NCBI GenBank assembly: GCA_032622095.1
Contig: CP136062.1
Span: 19,221,739-19,285,738, forward strand
Origin: Siphonodentalium dalli
Taxonomy: Eukaryota; Mollusca; Scaphopoda; Gadilida; Siphonodentaliidae
Direction: 5' to 3'
Length of the DNA stretch: 64,000 nt
Position 1 is the first letter of the stretch, and each line of letters starts with the position of its first letter. This document shows positions 12,501 to 20,251 of this stretch, piece after piece. The notes beneath the pieces are model-generated. The model was not told where the DNA came from. It did no database searches and saw nothing but the letters and a program-made list of their open reading frames with translations. A program made the translations under genes and the position numbers.

Positions 12501-15500
12501 AAACGGACATGGTTCATTCATAAACGACTGAGAACAGTTAAACGACATGGTTCATTCATAAACGACTCTGAACAGTTAAACGGACATGGTTCATTCATAA
12601 ACGACTGAGAACAGTTAAACGGATATGGTTCATTCATAAACGACTCTGAACAGTTAAACGGACATGGTTCATTCATAAACGACTCAGAACAGTTAAACGG
12701 ACATGGTTCATTCATAAACGACTCTGAACAGTTAAACGGACATGGTTCATTCAAAAACGACTGAGAACAGTTAAACGGATATGGTTCATTCATAAACGAC
12801 TCAGAACAGTTAAACGGACATGGTTCATTCATAAACGACTCAGAACAGTTAAATGGACATGGTTCATTCATAAACGACTGAGAACAGTTAAACGGACATG
12901 GTTCATTCATAAACGACTCAGAACAGTTAAACGGACATGGTTCATTCATAAACGACTGAGAACAGTTAAACGAACATGGTTCATACATAAACGACTGAGA
13001 ACAGTTAAACGGACATGGTTCATACATAAACGACTGAGGACAGTTAAACGGACATGGTTCATTCATAAACGACTCAGAACAGTTAAACGGACATGGTTCA
13101 TAAACGACTCAGAACAGTTAAACAGACATGGTTCATTCATAAACGACTGAGAACAGTTAAACGGACATGGTTCATACATAAACGACTGAGAACAGTTAAA
13201 CGGACATGGTTCATTCATAAATGACTCAGAACAGTTAAACAGACATGGTTCGTTCATAAACGACTCAGAACAGTTAAACGGACATGGTTCATTCATAAAT
13301 GACTCAGAACAGTTAAACGGACATGGTTCATTCATAAACGACTCAGAACAGTTAAACGGACATGGTTCATTCATAAACGACTCTGAACAGTTAAACGGAC
13401 ATGGTTCATTCGAACCCCAATAATTATGTATACATAATGGAAGAGTGCATGTATGATTGGTTTTAAATTGAATTAATGTTTTTTAATTAAAATGATCAAT
13501 ATGTGTGCAAAGGGGCGCAGGCTCCAATCGTACAAAGGGGCCGCAGGCCCCTCTGACGCTGAATAAAGGCTCCATAATCGCGTCTATCCTGGACCAAGAA
13601 GTCAGTCAAGTAAAGGTAATTTGCTTATGAGTGCACACTAGAGGCGGCATCTGAACTGTTGGAAGTGTGCAACCATGCACAGGGACATCCACAGGGACAG
13701 CTTTCAATAAAGAAACATATTACATGCGTTGTTGCATTTTTTCAATGTCATAAATTTCCCGTCATGCAGAAAAACAAAAAGTTCCCAGGTTTTGAACAGG
13801 TTGTATATTATGGGAATTTATGGGCGTAGCCAGAGTACAGCTTTGTGGCATGATCTACATCAAAATAAGTTATGAAATGTGACTCATATGATATCACAAA
13901 ACACGTCTACGTGGAAGATTTCCAAACAAATTCCTCGATATAGTGCTGAAAATACTTATTGTTTCTTATTTTGTTTTTTGGATAAATTTTGGATTGTTTG
14001 GTTTGAGCCTGTCCAAATTTTTCAGCGGTCGCATATAAATTTCACATGTAGACATTACCAACTTCAAAGAATACCCAAAGAGTTCCCATGACGATGATGG
14101 TCGCGGACATCAGGGTGTTAGCTATGACAATAATTAGAGACTAACCTATCTCTGGTATACCCAGAGTGTTCCGTGACGATGATGGTCACCAACGTCAGAG
14201 TGTTCTCGTGTTTTATGGTGCCCACATCATAATGAATGCTAATATCAGCCACGGAGATATAAACTTAGCTTTTATGACACGGGAATCTGTAAATTATAGT
14301 AATTTGTGCGTCCGCGGCGATCACAGAGGAATCCAGTACCTCTCGTTGACAACAATGATACCTTCCATAACTAGAGGTGTGCCTGTCCCAATGGGAATAC
14401 GGATACCCCCCCTGTTTTTAAAATACTAAGATGTTTCACATGTCAGTAAACATTTAGTTAAAATAATAAAATAACAGTTCCCATTGCAGGTGTACAACCA
14501 TAACCCTAATCTTAAACCTATTGACGGAAAAATGTAGGAGTAAAAGCTTGGACAAAATTATGCATGTTGCGAAAAAATTTCTAAGTCGAAAAAGGGGAAT
14601 AACTCCACACAAAAAATGTCGGACAGACGTCATAATCACAGTGCACAGGTTCCCATGGTACTAAATATCAGTGCCAAGATTAAAAAACATTGACCGAAAA
14701 ATGTAGGAATAAAATTTCTAAGTCGAAAAAGGGGGATAACTCCACCAAAAAAGGTGGGACAGACGTTGTAATCGCAGGTGCACAAGTTCTCATGGTACTA
14801 AATATCTGTGCCACGTTTTACAAAAATTGACCTAAAAATGTAGGAATACAAGCTCGGACAAAAGTATACATGTTGCCAACATTTTCTAAGTCGAAAAAGG
14901 GGGATAACTCCACCAAAAAAGGTCCAACAGACGTCATAACCGCAGGTGCACAGGTTCCCATGGTGGTTGATGTCTGTGCCAAGTTTCAAGGAAATTTATC
15001 AAACAACGACTGAGAAAAATTCCGGACAAATTTGTGTCCACGGACGGACGACACTACCAACATTTGGGGAGATAGGTGGCTATTGAGTTATGCGGCTAAA
15101 ATATTTAATGTGGCTAAAATTTATGTGGCTATCAAGTAGTGGACAAACTTTTATGTGGCTATCAAGTAGTTAAAAGTAATACAATTTCTGATTGTGGAGT
15201 CAGAACATGTAGGAATTATAGCAGAAGTACATGTAGCTCATTGAAACCCAAAAACCTGTAAACAGCAACTAGGACAGTTGAATAGGAGAAACTGACATGT
15301 CTGTGATTGGGTAGCTAGCCACATAACTGTCCGAACACCTCCTAATGGCTCCTATAGACAGATCATGGAGGTCCAAATCTATGGACTTTTTGTTTCCAAC
15401 TATTAAGTGACCAAAAAATTAAATATGCTGATACATGTATGGCCAAATAGATCATTTTAAAGGGTTGATCTCAACTCCGTTATGTGGCTAGCCACGTAAC

Positions 15501-18500
15501 GGAAATCAGCCACCCAACTATCCATTTTTCTTAAAATTGGCCACAAACGTCAGATGTCGGGCCGGACGGCTAGACGGACGGACGACGGACGGACAAGCTG
15601 ACTCAAGTAGACCCCCCCCTAACTTCGTTGCGGGGGTATAATTATATTAACAAAATAACCTCGCAACGACTGTGTGTGGAATTTACAGTTGCACATGTTG
15701 TGCTTTACAAGTGGACTCCATGGTGTAAGCAATTTATGAGATTCAGGGTTCTCTGTAATTTTATTTATACTATTTTTATTTTGGACTGGGTAAAACTGCT
15801 CTGACGGCAGACTGTCTGTTCATTATTAGCAGAATATAAGCTTCCGTTGAGCAAGGCAGGGTACCTTGTTTGTGAGCCCAGGACACTGTGGCATCCCCCA
15901 TTGCTCATTCTGATGTGGGCACCATAATAAAAGAGTACCACAGGGTGACTACAAGCCTTGAAATAGGGTGTCTGTCATTTGCAGAATGAGGTCCCCAGAG
16001 GGTGAACTTAGTGATGCTACCCCGCATAGTGGGCTAGCATCACCAAATTCACCCTCTGGGAACCTCATTCTGCTGAGGTGTAAGCAGAATGAGGTCCCGA
16101 AAGGGTGAAGTTGGTGATGCTTGCTCGCTATGCGGGGTAGCATCACTAAATTCACCCTCTGGGGACCTCATTCTGCAAATGACAGACACGCTATTTCAAG
16201 GCTTGGGTGACTAACCTCCCTCCAGAATACCCAGAGTGTTCCCGTGACGATGATGGTCGCGGACATCAGGGTGTTAGCTATGACATTAATTAGAGACTAA
16301 CCTCCCTCCAGAATACCCAGAGTGTTCCCGTGACGATGATGGTCGCAGACATCAGGGTGTTGGCTATGAGACCTTTCGTTATGATGGGATCCTTTATTCT
16401 CCGTGGAGGTTGCTTTAACACGTCATGGTCGACCTTCTCTACGCCAAGACTGAAAATTAATTAAATTACAGTACATCCCGCTTAATCACATAGCCTCGGT
16501 GCAAGAGGAATTTATGTTAATAAGCGTGTGTGTGTATGTTAATAAGTGTGTATGTTTATGTGCGGGATTCCGATATTTGGCCCATTTTGTGTGTATGTTA
16601 ATAAGCGTGTATGTTTATGTGCGGTATTCCGATATTTGGCCCATTTTGTGTGTATGTTAATAAGCGTGTATGTTTATGTGCGGGATTCCGATATTTGGCC
16701 CATTTCAGATATTTATGTTAATAAGTGTGCATGTTTATGTGCGGGATTCAGATATTCATGTTAATAAGCGTGTATGTTTATGTGCGGGATTCCGATATTT
16801 GGCCCATTTCAGTTATTTATGTTAATAAGTGTGTATGTTTATGTGCGGGACTCAGATATTTATGTTAATAAGCGTGTATGTTTATGTGCGGGATTCCGAT
16901 ATTTATGTTAATAAGCGTGTATGTTTATGTGCGGGATTCCGATATTTATGTTAATAAGTGTGTATGTTTATGTGCGGGATTCCGATATTTGGCCCATTTT
17001 GTGTGTACTTTGTATGGACATTTGACCACGTTTTCCGTCGCCATCATCAATCATTGAATATGGTGGTTGTTTTATTTATTTTTCTACTATTCTTCTTTTT
17101 ATGTCACCAAAACTAACTTTGACACAACAGAACTTTGATGTATGATTGTAGAATCAATCTTGATGCATGAAAAAAAACCATAAACAAGTGAATATAAGCG
17201 CCGCGAGTCGGATTCCATTTTCACTAAATTTGACATCCGGTTACAAATCAGGAGGAGTAACTCTATCTGTTTCATACATTTTTTTTATCTCGTCGCGTTT
17301 GTTGCTGATGTACTAAATCTGCGTTTGTGAACTCATAAATTTCTTCGCTAACTCAGTCTGTGTGTAAAGCTTTTGCTCAAGCAATTTAACAACTTCGTAT
17401 TTAAATTTGCATCGCGTTCAGTGGAGTCGGTAACTGCATCGTACATAGGGCGATAAGTGATATAAATGGCAGTATTATTAATCTACCTTTGAGCAGGAGG
17501 TCCGTCCATAATGATATTTATCCATAAAATTTGCATCGCGTTCAGTGGAGTGGGTAACTGCATCGTAGTAGATAAAGCTATCAGAGACAACGCAGCCATA
17601 CTCCTGAAAGAAAATGAAAGTGTTAATGATACTGTAGCTGAACTTGGAGTGGAGATAATTTTAAAAATGTTTTGCATTGTTTGCATTGCAGTTAGTGGGA
17701 GGATAAAGAATTAGGAATGTTTACAAAGTTAACGACATATAATGAAGGGATTGAATTGCGGATATAAATACAATTATCCCAATCATGTCTGTGACCCTTT
17801 TGTTAAACAAAATTCAGAGAAATTCAATAGCTCCCATCCTGAAGAATGTATGGAGATTTGGCTCAATGGGATGATGGCATGAAATATAGAATATACACAT
17901 AGTGTTTCTGACTAACAAATTTAATCCACAAGTGGGATTGGCGATTTACACCACGAGCTTCAGCGAGTGGTGTAAATCGGCAATCCCACGAGTGGATTAA
18001 ATTTGTTATTCAGAAACACTATGCGTATATTTTGTTTATGCCACGATCTTTACAATGCGATGGATAAACACTTTTCCGTTCAAATTGTATGGAGAAAGTT
18101 TAATCCACTCTGTGAAGTTTATGCCACGATCTTTACAATGCGATGGATAAACACTTTTCCGTTCAAATTGTATGGAGAAAGTTTAATCCACTCTGCGAAG
18201 TATAATCAACAGTAGGCACGTTTAATCAACAGGTGTTGATTAAATGTAAAATTTAAACAGATGGCTTTATTTATATAGTAAGATAGGCGATCGTGGTATA
18301 AAAATACAGTCTGATGGCATCCCATAGATTTAGTGATGTAAAGATTCTTGTAAATTCCAAGATGGCTGCCAGCAGCCAGTTTTTGATTGAAAATCATTCA
18401 AATTTGATAGTTCCCATCTAGACCAAATATGCCTGTAAATTCCTAAAACATTTCTCTTATAAATGTGGTCAGCAGGATGAGCCAATGGATTAAAATATGA

Positions 18501-18600
18501 AATACAAGATGAATGCTAACGTGGTACTAACGTGCTGAGCTGGAATCTAACGAAGTTCCGAATGTTGTAGAATATTCCTTTACCTTCTTCAATAGCAGAT
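461..18600 (-). CDS. ATP2C1: Secretory-pathway Ca2+/Mn2+-transporting P-type ATPase (SPCA), last six exons, 5' incomplete
   Basis: Six minus-strand exons join in frame: 18600-18532, 17603-17487, 16449-16302, 9614-9519, 1487-1346 and 585-461, all with AG acceptors and GT donors, giving 231 residues and a TGA at 463-461. The product matches the C-terminal quarter of SPCA pumps, which load Ca2+ and Mn2+ into the Golgi lumen by ATP hydrolysis. Seen: the M5 approach ([20 protein letters not shown]), the M6 cation-site segment [18 protein letters not shown] with its conserved Asn and Asp, the SLGVEKVD loop, then [28 protein letters not shown] and a basic tail. SERCA-type pumps have a different M6 (LLWVNLVTDGLPA), so this is SPCA. 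The phosphorylation (DKTGT) and nucleotide-binding domains, some 700 residues, would be encoded upstream and are not visible in the window. ATP2C1 versus ATP2C2 cannot be resolved, and invertebrates usually have a single SPCA. Confidence 0.93.
586..1110. other. SPCA last intron, no gene seen
   Basis: Intron between the 1.4-kb and terminal exons. It contains a C-run at 1065-1076. No other structure was noticed. Confidence 0.6.
1115..1308. mobile_element. TTAA-flanked (piggyBac-like) MITE with 67-nt palindrome
   Basis: TTAA at 1111-1114 and 1309-1312 flanks an element starting CCCTTT and ending AAAGGG. The core at 1194-1260 is an almost perfect 67-base palindrome (CCAATGCATTCTCTTATATA at the left, its complement at the right). 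TTAA targets with CCC/GGG ends are the hallmark of piggyBac-type elements. No transposase is present, so it is non-autonomous. Confidence 0.8.
1346..1487 (-). CDS. ATP2C1: SPCA exon: M9
   Basis: The acceptor is TGTTTCAG ending at 1488; the donor is GTAACG from 1345. It encodes [20 protein letters not shown], then [16 protein letters not shown] and [11 protein letters not shown], plus one base of the next Asp codon. The [15 protein letters not shown] signature is typical of SPCA. The exon lies about 8 kb downstream of the preceding one. Confidence 0.94.
1869..2157. mobile_element. TTAA-flanked MITE, second type
   Basis: TTAA at 1865-1868 and 2158-2161. The inverted ends are CCTCTTCGCTGCTATGACGT and ACGTCATTTAGCAGTGAAGAGG less a few mismatches. 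The sequence differs from the 67-nt palindrome family but uses the same target. Its right TTAA is also the left TTAA of the next element. Confidence 0.7.
2162..2560. mobile_element. TTAA-flanked MITE with two 67-nt palindromes
   Basis: Two copies of the palindrome lie in opposite orientation (about 2174-2238 and 2453-2517) on either side of a T-rich core with repeated TTCTTACATTCTTTAACAAT. The right end is CACGAAAGGG followed by TTAA (2561-2564). The left end is degraded but follows the shared TTAA at 2158. Confidence 0.7.
2565..3747. other. SPCA intron, unremarkable
   Basis: AT-rich intron. It contains a short GGCAGGTTTATATATT-type duplication (about 2640-2670) and an AAAAAGTG.GACGCG pair (3360-3400). 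No exon or RNA gene was recognised. Confidence 0.55.
3748..4665. repeat. About 161-bp tandem/dispersed repeat, five full units
   Basis: Each unit has AAAAATGACTAATTAAGGGC, CCATAACTC, GGTTTTCGAACTCG, ACCAAATTTCAATCAAATCG and GAAGTTATCGCGCTAACGAG. The tail at 4560-4700 ends GCCGCCCGCCCG. The style is common in bivalve genomes (prior knowledge, not tested here). Confidence 0.85.
4758..4925. mobile_element. Foldback with perfect 63-bp arms
   Basis: 4758-4820 is exactly the reverse complement of 4863-4925 (starts GGGGATAACAGTGTGGTGTT). The centre also pairs (GTTAATGGGC / GCCCATTAAC). A decayed single arm lies at about 5358-5412. Confidence 0.75.
5358..5412. repeat. Decayed single arm of the 4.8-kb foldback
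   Basis: ACGGTGTGGTGTTTTGTATT, then GAAAGTACATG and GGCGAATGTACTG, resemble one arm of 4758-4925 with several changes and an insertion. Confidence 0.55.
5413..6940. other. SPCA intron, unremarkable
   Basis: No exon was recognised. Small features are a TCATATTGGACTCC pair (6052-6083) shared with the loop of the 6.9-kb foldback, and a GGGAATGAG/CCCGGGA-rich segment (6675-6765). Confidence 0.55.
6948..7072. mobile_element. Foldback with 54-bp arms
   Basis: TATACAATGTTGTGTACAGT at 6948 and its complement at 7072, with arms to 7001 and from 7019 and few mismatches. The 17-base loop holds GGTCATATTGGACTC, which also occurs twice near 6.05 kb. Confidence 0.7.
7226..7376. mobile_element. hAT-like foldback MITE, CAAGCCTTG family, copy 1
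   Basis: The arms CAAGCCTTGAAATAGGG / CCCTATTTCAAGGCTTG extend inward through GTCATTTGCAGAATGAGGTC with few mismatches. The 8-bp target duplication TGGACATC occupies 7218-7225 and 7377-7384. It lies in the SPCA intron downstream of the 9.5-kb exon. Confidence 0.9.
7888..9421. repeat. 51-bp minisatellite, about 30 copies
   Basis: The unit reads TGTGTAATTCTACCGTATAC, then TCTGCCATCTAAACTATTCT and GGGTGTCTATC. The length is 3 x 17 and two frames lack stops, so ORFs of more than 500 codons run along both strands ([17 protein letters not shown] on plus, [17 protein letters not shown] on minus). Variants are few (ACTG/ACCG, TATC/TAAC). It lies in the SPCA intron between the 9.5-kb and 1.4-kb exons. 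I regard it as non-coding. Confidence 0.95.
9519..9614 (-). CDS. ATP2C1: SPCA exon: M7-M8 loop and M8
   Basis: Exactly 32 codons between a TTTTTTCAG acceptor and a GTAAAA donor. The exon reads [18 protein letters not shown], then [14 protein letters not shown], and matches the near-invariant [30 protein letters not shown] block of SPCA. It sits in an approximately 0.36-kb island between the 51-bp array (ending about 9421) and the 39-bp array (starting about 9790). Confidence 0.95.
9790..13410. repeat. 39-bp minisatellite, about 93 copies
   Basis: The unit is CGACTCAGAACAGTTAAACG, then GACATGGTTCATTCATAAA. Three forms of the CTC/CTG/TCT position and ATTC/ATAC alternate. On minus it reads [13 protein letters not shown]. 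Eight-base losses (about 12047 and 13099) and rare variants recur about 1.05-1.09 kb apart, showing higher-order duplication. It starts about 175 bases upstream of the SPCA 9.6-kb acceptor. Confidence 0.95.
13411..14060. other. SPCA intron, no gene seen
   Basis: Includes a GGGGCCGCAGGCCCC-type stem (13530-13555). No other structure was recognised. Confidence 0.5.
14064..14216 (-). repeat. Older two-unit copy of the SPCA M7 exon end
   Basis: Two units about 87 bases apart, each containing the TGACGATGATGGTC core of the 16.2-kb duplication. Read on minus the first still gives [10 protein letters not shown], but both carry substitutions and small indels and are not usable exons. They lie 2.1 kb further into the same intron, which implies an earlier round of the same duplication. 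Confidence 0.75.
14500..15055. repeat. About 150-bp repeat, four diverged units
   Basis: Units share GACCGAAAAATGTAGGAATA, TTCTAAGTCGAAAAAGGGGG, ATAACTCCACC and GGTGCACAGGTTCCCATGG. It lies in the large SPCA intron. Confidence 0.8.
15056..15943. other. SPCA intron with diverged repeat
   Basis: TTATGTGGCTATCAAGTAGT is repeated (15120-15175) and GGACGGACGACGGACGGAC precedes GTTGCGGGGGTATA. These are typical ends of dispersed molluscan repeats. No exon is seen. Confidence 0.5.
15952..16205. mobile_element. hAT-like foldback MITE, CAAGCCTTG family, copy 2 (internally expanded)
   Basis: The termini are the same as in copy 1 at 7.2 kb. The 8-bp duplication GGTGACTA is at 15944-15951 and 16206-16213. 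The centre holds an extra inverted unit of about 100 bases (GCAGAATGAGG repeated), so the element is longer. It inserted at the edge of the duplicated SPCA exon fragment. Confidence 0.9.
16209..16294 (-). repeat. Tandem 86-bp copy of the 3' half of the SPCA M7 exon with its splice donor
   Basis: This block repeats 16295-16380 with an offset of 86 bases. Read on minus it encodes the [10 protein letters not shown]...LWVFWRE end of the real exon, followed by the same GTTAGT donor, but it lacks the first 28 or so codons. A CATAG just upstream could act as an acceptor, so a cryptic or alternative exon is possible. The more likely reading is an inert partial duplication inside the intron. A hAT-like foldback sits directly beside it (15952-16205). 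Confidence 0.85.
16302..16449 (-). CDS. ATP2C1: SPCA exon: post-M6 loop and M7
   Basis: The acceptor is TTTTCAG ending at 16450; the donor is GTTAGT from 16301. The exon finishes the Ser codon and encodes [20 protein letters not shown], then a hydrophobic helix ([20 protein letters not shown]) ending in RE: 49 codons. It corresponds to the SLGVEPVD loop and M7 of known SPCAs. The 3' part of this exon, with its donor, has been copied in tandem just downstream (16209-16294) and again near 14.1 kb. Confidence 0.95.
16508..17000. repeat. Mixed 43/58-bp minisatellite
   Basis: The core is ATGTTAATAAGCGTGTATGT, then TTATGTGCGGGATTCCGATA and TTT, with or without GGCCCATTTTGTGTGT. About ten units. 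It lies 59 bases upstream of the SPCA 16.4-kb exon. Confidence 0.85.
17487..17603 (-). CDS. ATP2C1: SPCA exon: M5-M6 with cation-binding segment
   Basis: The acceptor is TTCTTTCAG ending at 17604; the donor is GTAGAT beginning at 17486. The exon completes Thr, then reads [20 protein letters not shown] and [18 protein letters not shown], and ends with two bases of Ser. The Asn and Asp of the M6 motif that coordinate Ca2+/Mn2+ in SPCA are present, so the transport site is intact here. The phase (1 + 38 codons + 2) joins both neighbouring exons exactly. Confidence 0.95.
17889..18032. mobile_element. Foldback in SPCA intron
   Basis: AATATACACATAGTGTTTCT pairs with AGAAACACTATGCGTATATT. The stem continues through AACAAATTTAATCCAC, GGGATTG and GATTTACACCAC to a loop of about 12 bases. 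The last bases adjoin an 83-bp tandem pair. Confidence 0.65.
18035..18200. repeat. 83-bp unit duplicated in tandem
   Basis: 18035-18117 and 18118-18200 differ at one position (TGTGAAG versus TGCGAAG). The unit contains TTTAATCCACTCTG, a word related to the foldback just upstream. Confidence 0.8.
18532..18600 (-). CDS. ATP2C1: SPCA exon: pre-M5 / M5 start
   Basis: Sixty-nine bases between an acceptor (TTTTTCAG, 18607-18601 read on minus) and a donor GTTAGT at 18531-18526. It encodes [22 protein letters not shown] plus the first two bases of the next Thr codon. This is the amphipathic stretch leading into M5, which is highly conserved in SPCA. It is the most 5' ATPase exon found in the window. 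Its acceptor region is triplicated (see 18601-18662), and the 45-bp satellite begins immediately upstream. Confidence 0.92.
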
Positions 18601-18662
18601 CTGAAAAATAGAAACAAATTCTCATCTGAGAAATAGAAAAAGATTCTCATCTGAAAAAATAG
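18601..18662 (-). repeat. Triplicated splice acceptor in front of the SPCA 18.6-kb exon
   Basis: On minus, a 25-base unit ending in a pyrimidine tract plus CAG is present twice in full (18601-18625, 18626-18650), and a third CAG end follows (18651-18662). Each copy ends in TTTTTCAG or TTTCTCAG, so three acceptors lie 25 bases apart. Use of an outer one would shift the reading frame. Confidence 0.85.
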
Positions 18663-19109
18663 TGACTATGTCAGGCACATCCTGAATTCCACTATTATAG
18701 TGGTATATGACCAGGTCAGGCACATCCTGAATTCCACTATTATAGTGGTATATGACCAGGTCAGGCATATCCTGAATTCCACTATTATAGTGGTATATAA
18801 CCAGGTAAGGCACATCCTGAAATCCACTATTATAGTGATATATAACCAGGTCAGGCACATCCTGAATTCCACTATTATAGTGGTATATGAGCGGATCAGG
18901 CACATCCTGAATTCCACTATTATAGTGGTATATAACCAGCACAGGCACATCCTGAATTCCACTATTATAGTGGTATATGACCAGGTCAGGCACATCCTGA
19001 TTTCCACTATTATAGTGGTATATGAGCAGATCAGGCACATCCTGACTTCCACTATTATAGTGGTATATAACCAGGTCAGGCACATCCTGAATTCCACTAT
19101 TATAGTGAT
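18663..19109. repeat. 45-bp double-hairpin satellite, block 1 (about 10 copies)
   Basis: The unit contains CCACTATTATAGTGG (7-bp arms) and TCAGGCACATCCTGA (5-bp arms). Unit variants include GACCAGGTC, GAGCGGATC and AACCAGCAC. The block sits directly upstream of the triplicated SPCA acceptor and ends in a palindrome-rich flank. Confidence 0.93.
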
Positions 19110-19132
19110 ACAGGGCTGGCGATCTAAAAAAT

Positions 19133-19190
19133 CCAGGAGGGCTATTAATAGCCCTCCTAGATATGCCTAGGAGGGCTATAGCCCTCCTCA
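19133..19190. repeat. Twin perfect palindromes at the edge of satellite block 1
   Basis: 19135-19158 (24 bases, centre CTATTAATAG) and 19169-19188 (20 bases, centre GGCTATAGCC) are perfect palindromes sharing AGGAGGGCT arms. They resemble, in reverse orientation, the flank of block 2. Confidence 0.75.
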
Positions 19191-20169
19191 ACTTTTAAAG
19201 TTATGATTTATTTTATCTGAGTTACTACTGCCGTTAGTTTAGTCTATTTTTGATGTTGTATAACTCCATCTAAATTAAAAAAAATTTATGTGGAAACAAA
19301 GTGTCCACAGAGTTGTGAATGTCAAAATCCCCCATGTGCAGTAATTATGGTATGGTGAATATTTAACTATGTTTTATATGTTATGATAATTTATATGAAC
19401 AAGAAACAAAATGTAAGAGTGTTTGTACTCAACAATTTGTCAGTCGGTGTCCAACCCATGCAACGGAATTGGGTGAGTTTGTCCACGTTAAAAGCATTCT
19501 CCATGGAAGTGTAATTTTACATAAAATACACAATCAAGCACAATATTAAATCCAGTATGTTTGCACTTGAATATTGACTGCTTTTTCTCTCAATGTAATC
19601 CATATTCCATTGCCGATCGCAGACTGCTGCTTGCAGCAGTCAAGTCGCTATCTATAGATTTACTGGGTGTTTGCAATTGGGGACATAGAAAATAGTTTCT
19701 GAACTTTAATAATTGAATAACAGTGTAAACTAGAATACGTGGATACATTTAGCTAATTATATTAAAATATTGTCAATCGAAGCGATAAAAGACGGCTGCA
19801 AGCTAAATACAATTTTCACTGATAGGAACCGGAAACGGAACGAAAGGTTGAACTTAATTGGGACAGTGACATTTGGTTCTCACTATCCACAAACATGTGT
19901 TCATTTTATCCAGTGAAATATATTGTAAGCTCAATCTTATGAAGAGAAATAATTTATTTTGGTCATAAAATGTGTGAGAATCGATCAAAAGATCAGATTT
20001 ACGAAACAGTTCGTTCCGGAATTTACTGATTCCGCTATAATTCCCATTAGACATTACCGTCAGGTCACGCATGCGCACAGTCCCCACACTGTACAATATA
20101 ATTACGATTTCGATGCAGTATTTTACTCATTAAACACAATAAAATAACTAAATAATAAATGTCCTATCG
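19191..20169. other. Intron stretch between the two satellite blocks
   Basis: I looked on the minus strand for the expected upstream SPCA exon (GDGVNDA/LVDDDF region) and did not find it. A CTGCTGCTTGCAGCAG stem lies at 19623. Nothing else was recognised. Confidence 0.55.
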
Positions 20170-20251
20170 TAGACGAGGTGGGCTATAAAAAGCCCGCCTT
20201 GGAAAATTCTAGGCGGGCAGCCCGCCAGCCCGCCTTGAGATTTCCAGGCCT
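20170..20251. repeat. Palindromic flank of satellite block 2
   Basis: GGTGGGCT/AGCCCGCC and GGCGGGCAGCCCGCC stems around CTAGAATTTTCC. Read in reverse it aligns with 19,100-19,190 (AGG.GGGCT modules and CCTAGA). Confidence 0.7.

Noticed and set aside
9771-13374. [13 protein letters not shown] repeat ORFs as a Cys-rich secreted protein
   Set aside because: Tempting because of regular Cys spacing, but it is a 39-bp intronic minisatellite with frame-breaking losses in several places and no signal peptide or splice context.
13395-13425. tRNA T-arm like GTTCATTCGAACCCC at the end of the 39-bp array
   Set aside because: No acceptor stem or anticodon arm around it; it arises where the last repeat unit meets flanking sequence.
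17511-17714. Plus-strand ORF of 67 codons at 17.5 kb
   Set aside because: Shadow of the minus-strand SPCA exon 17,603-17,487.
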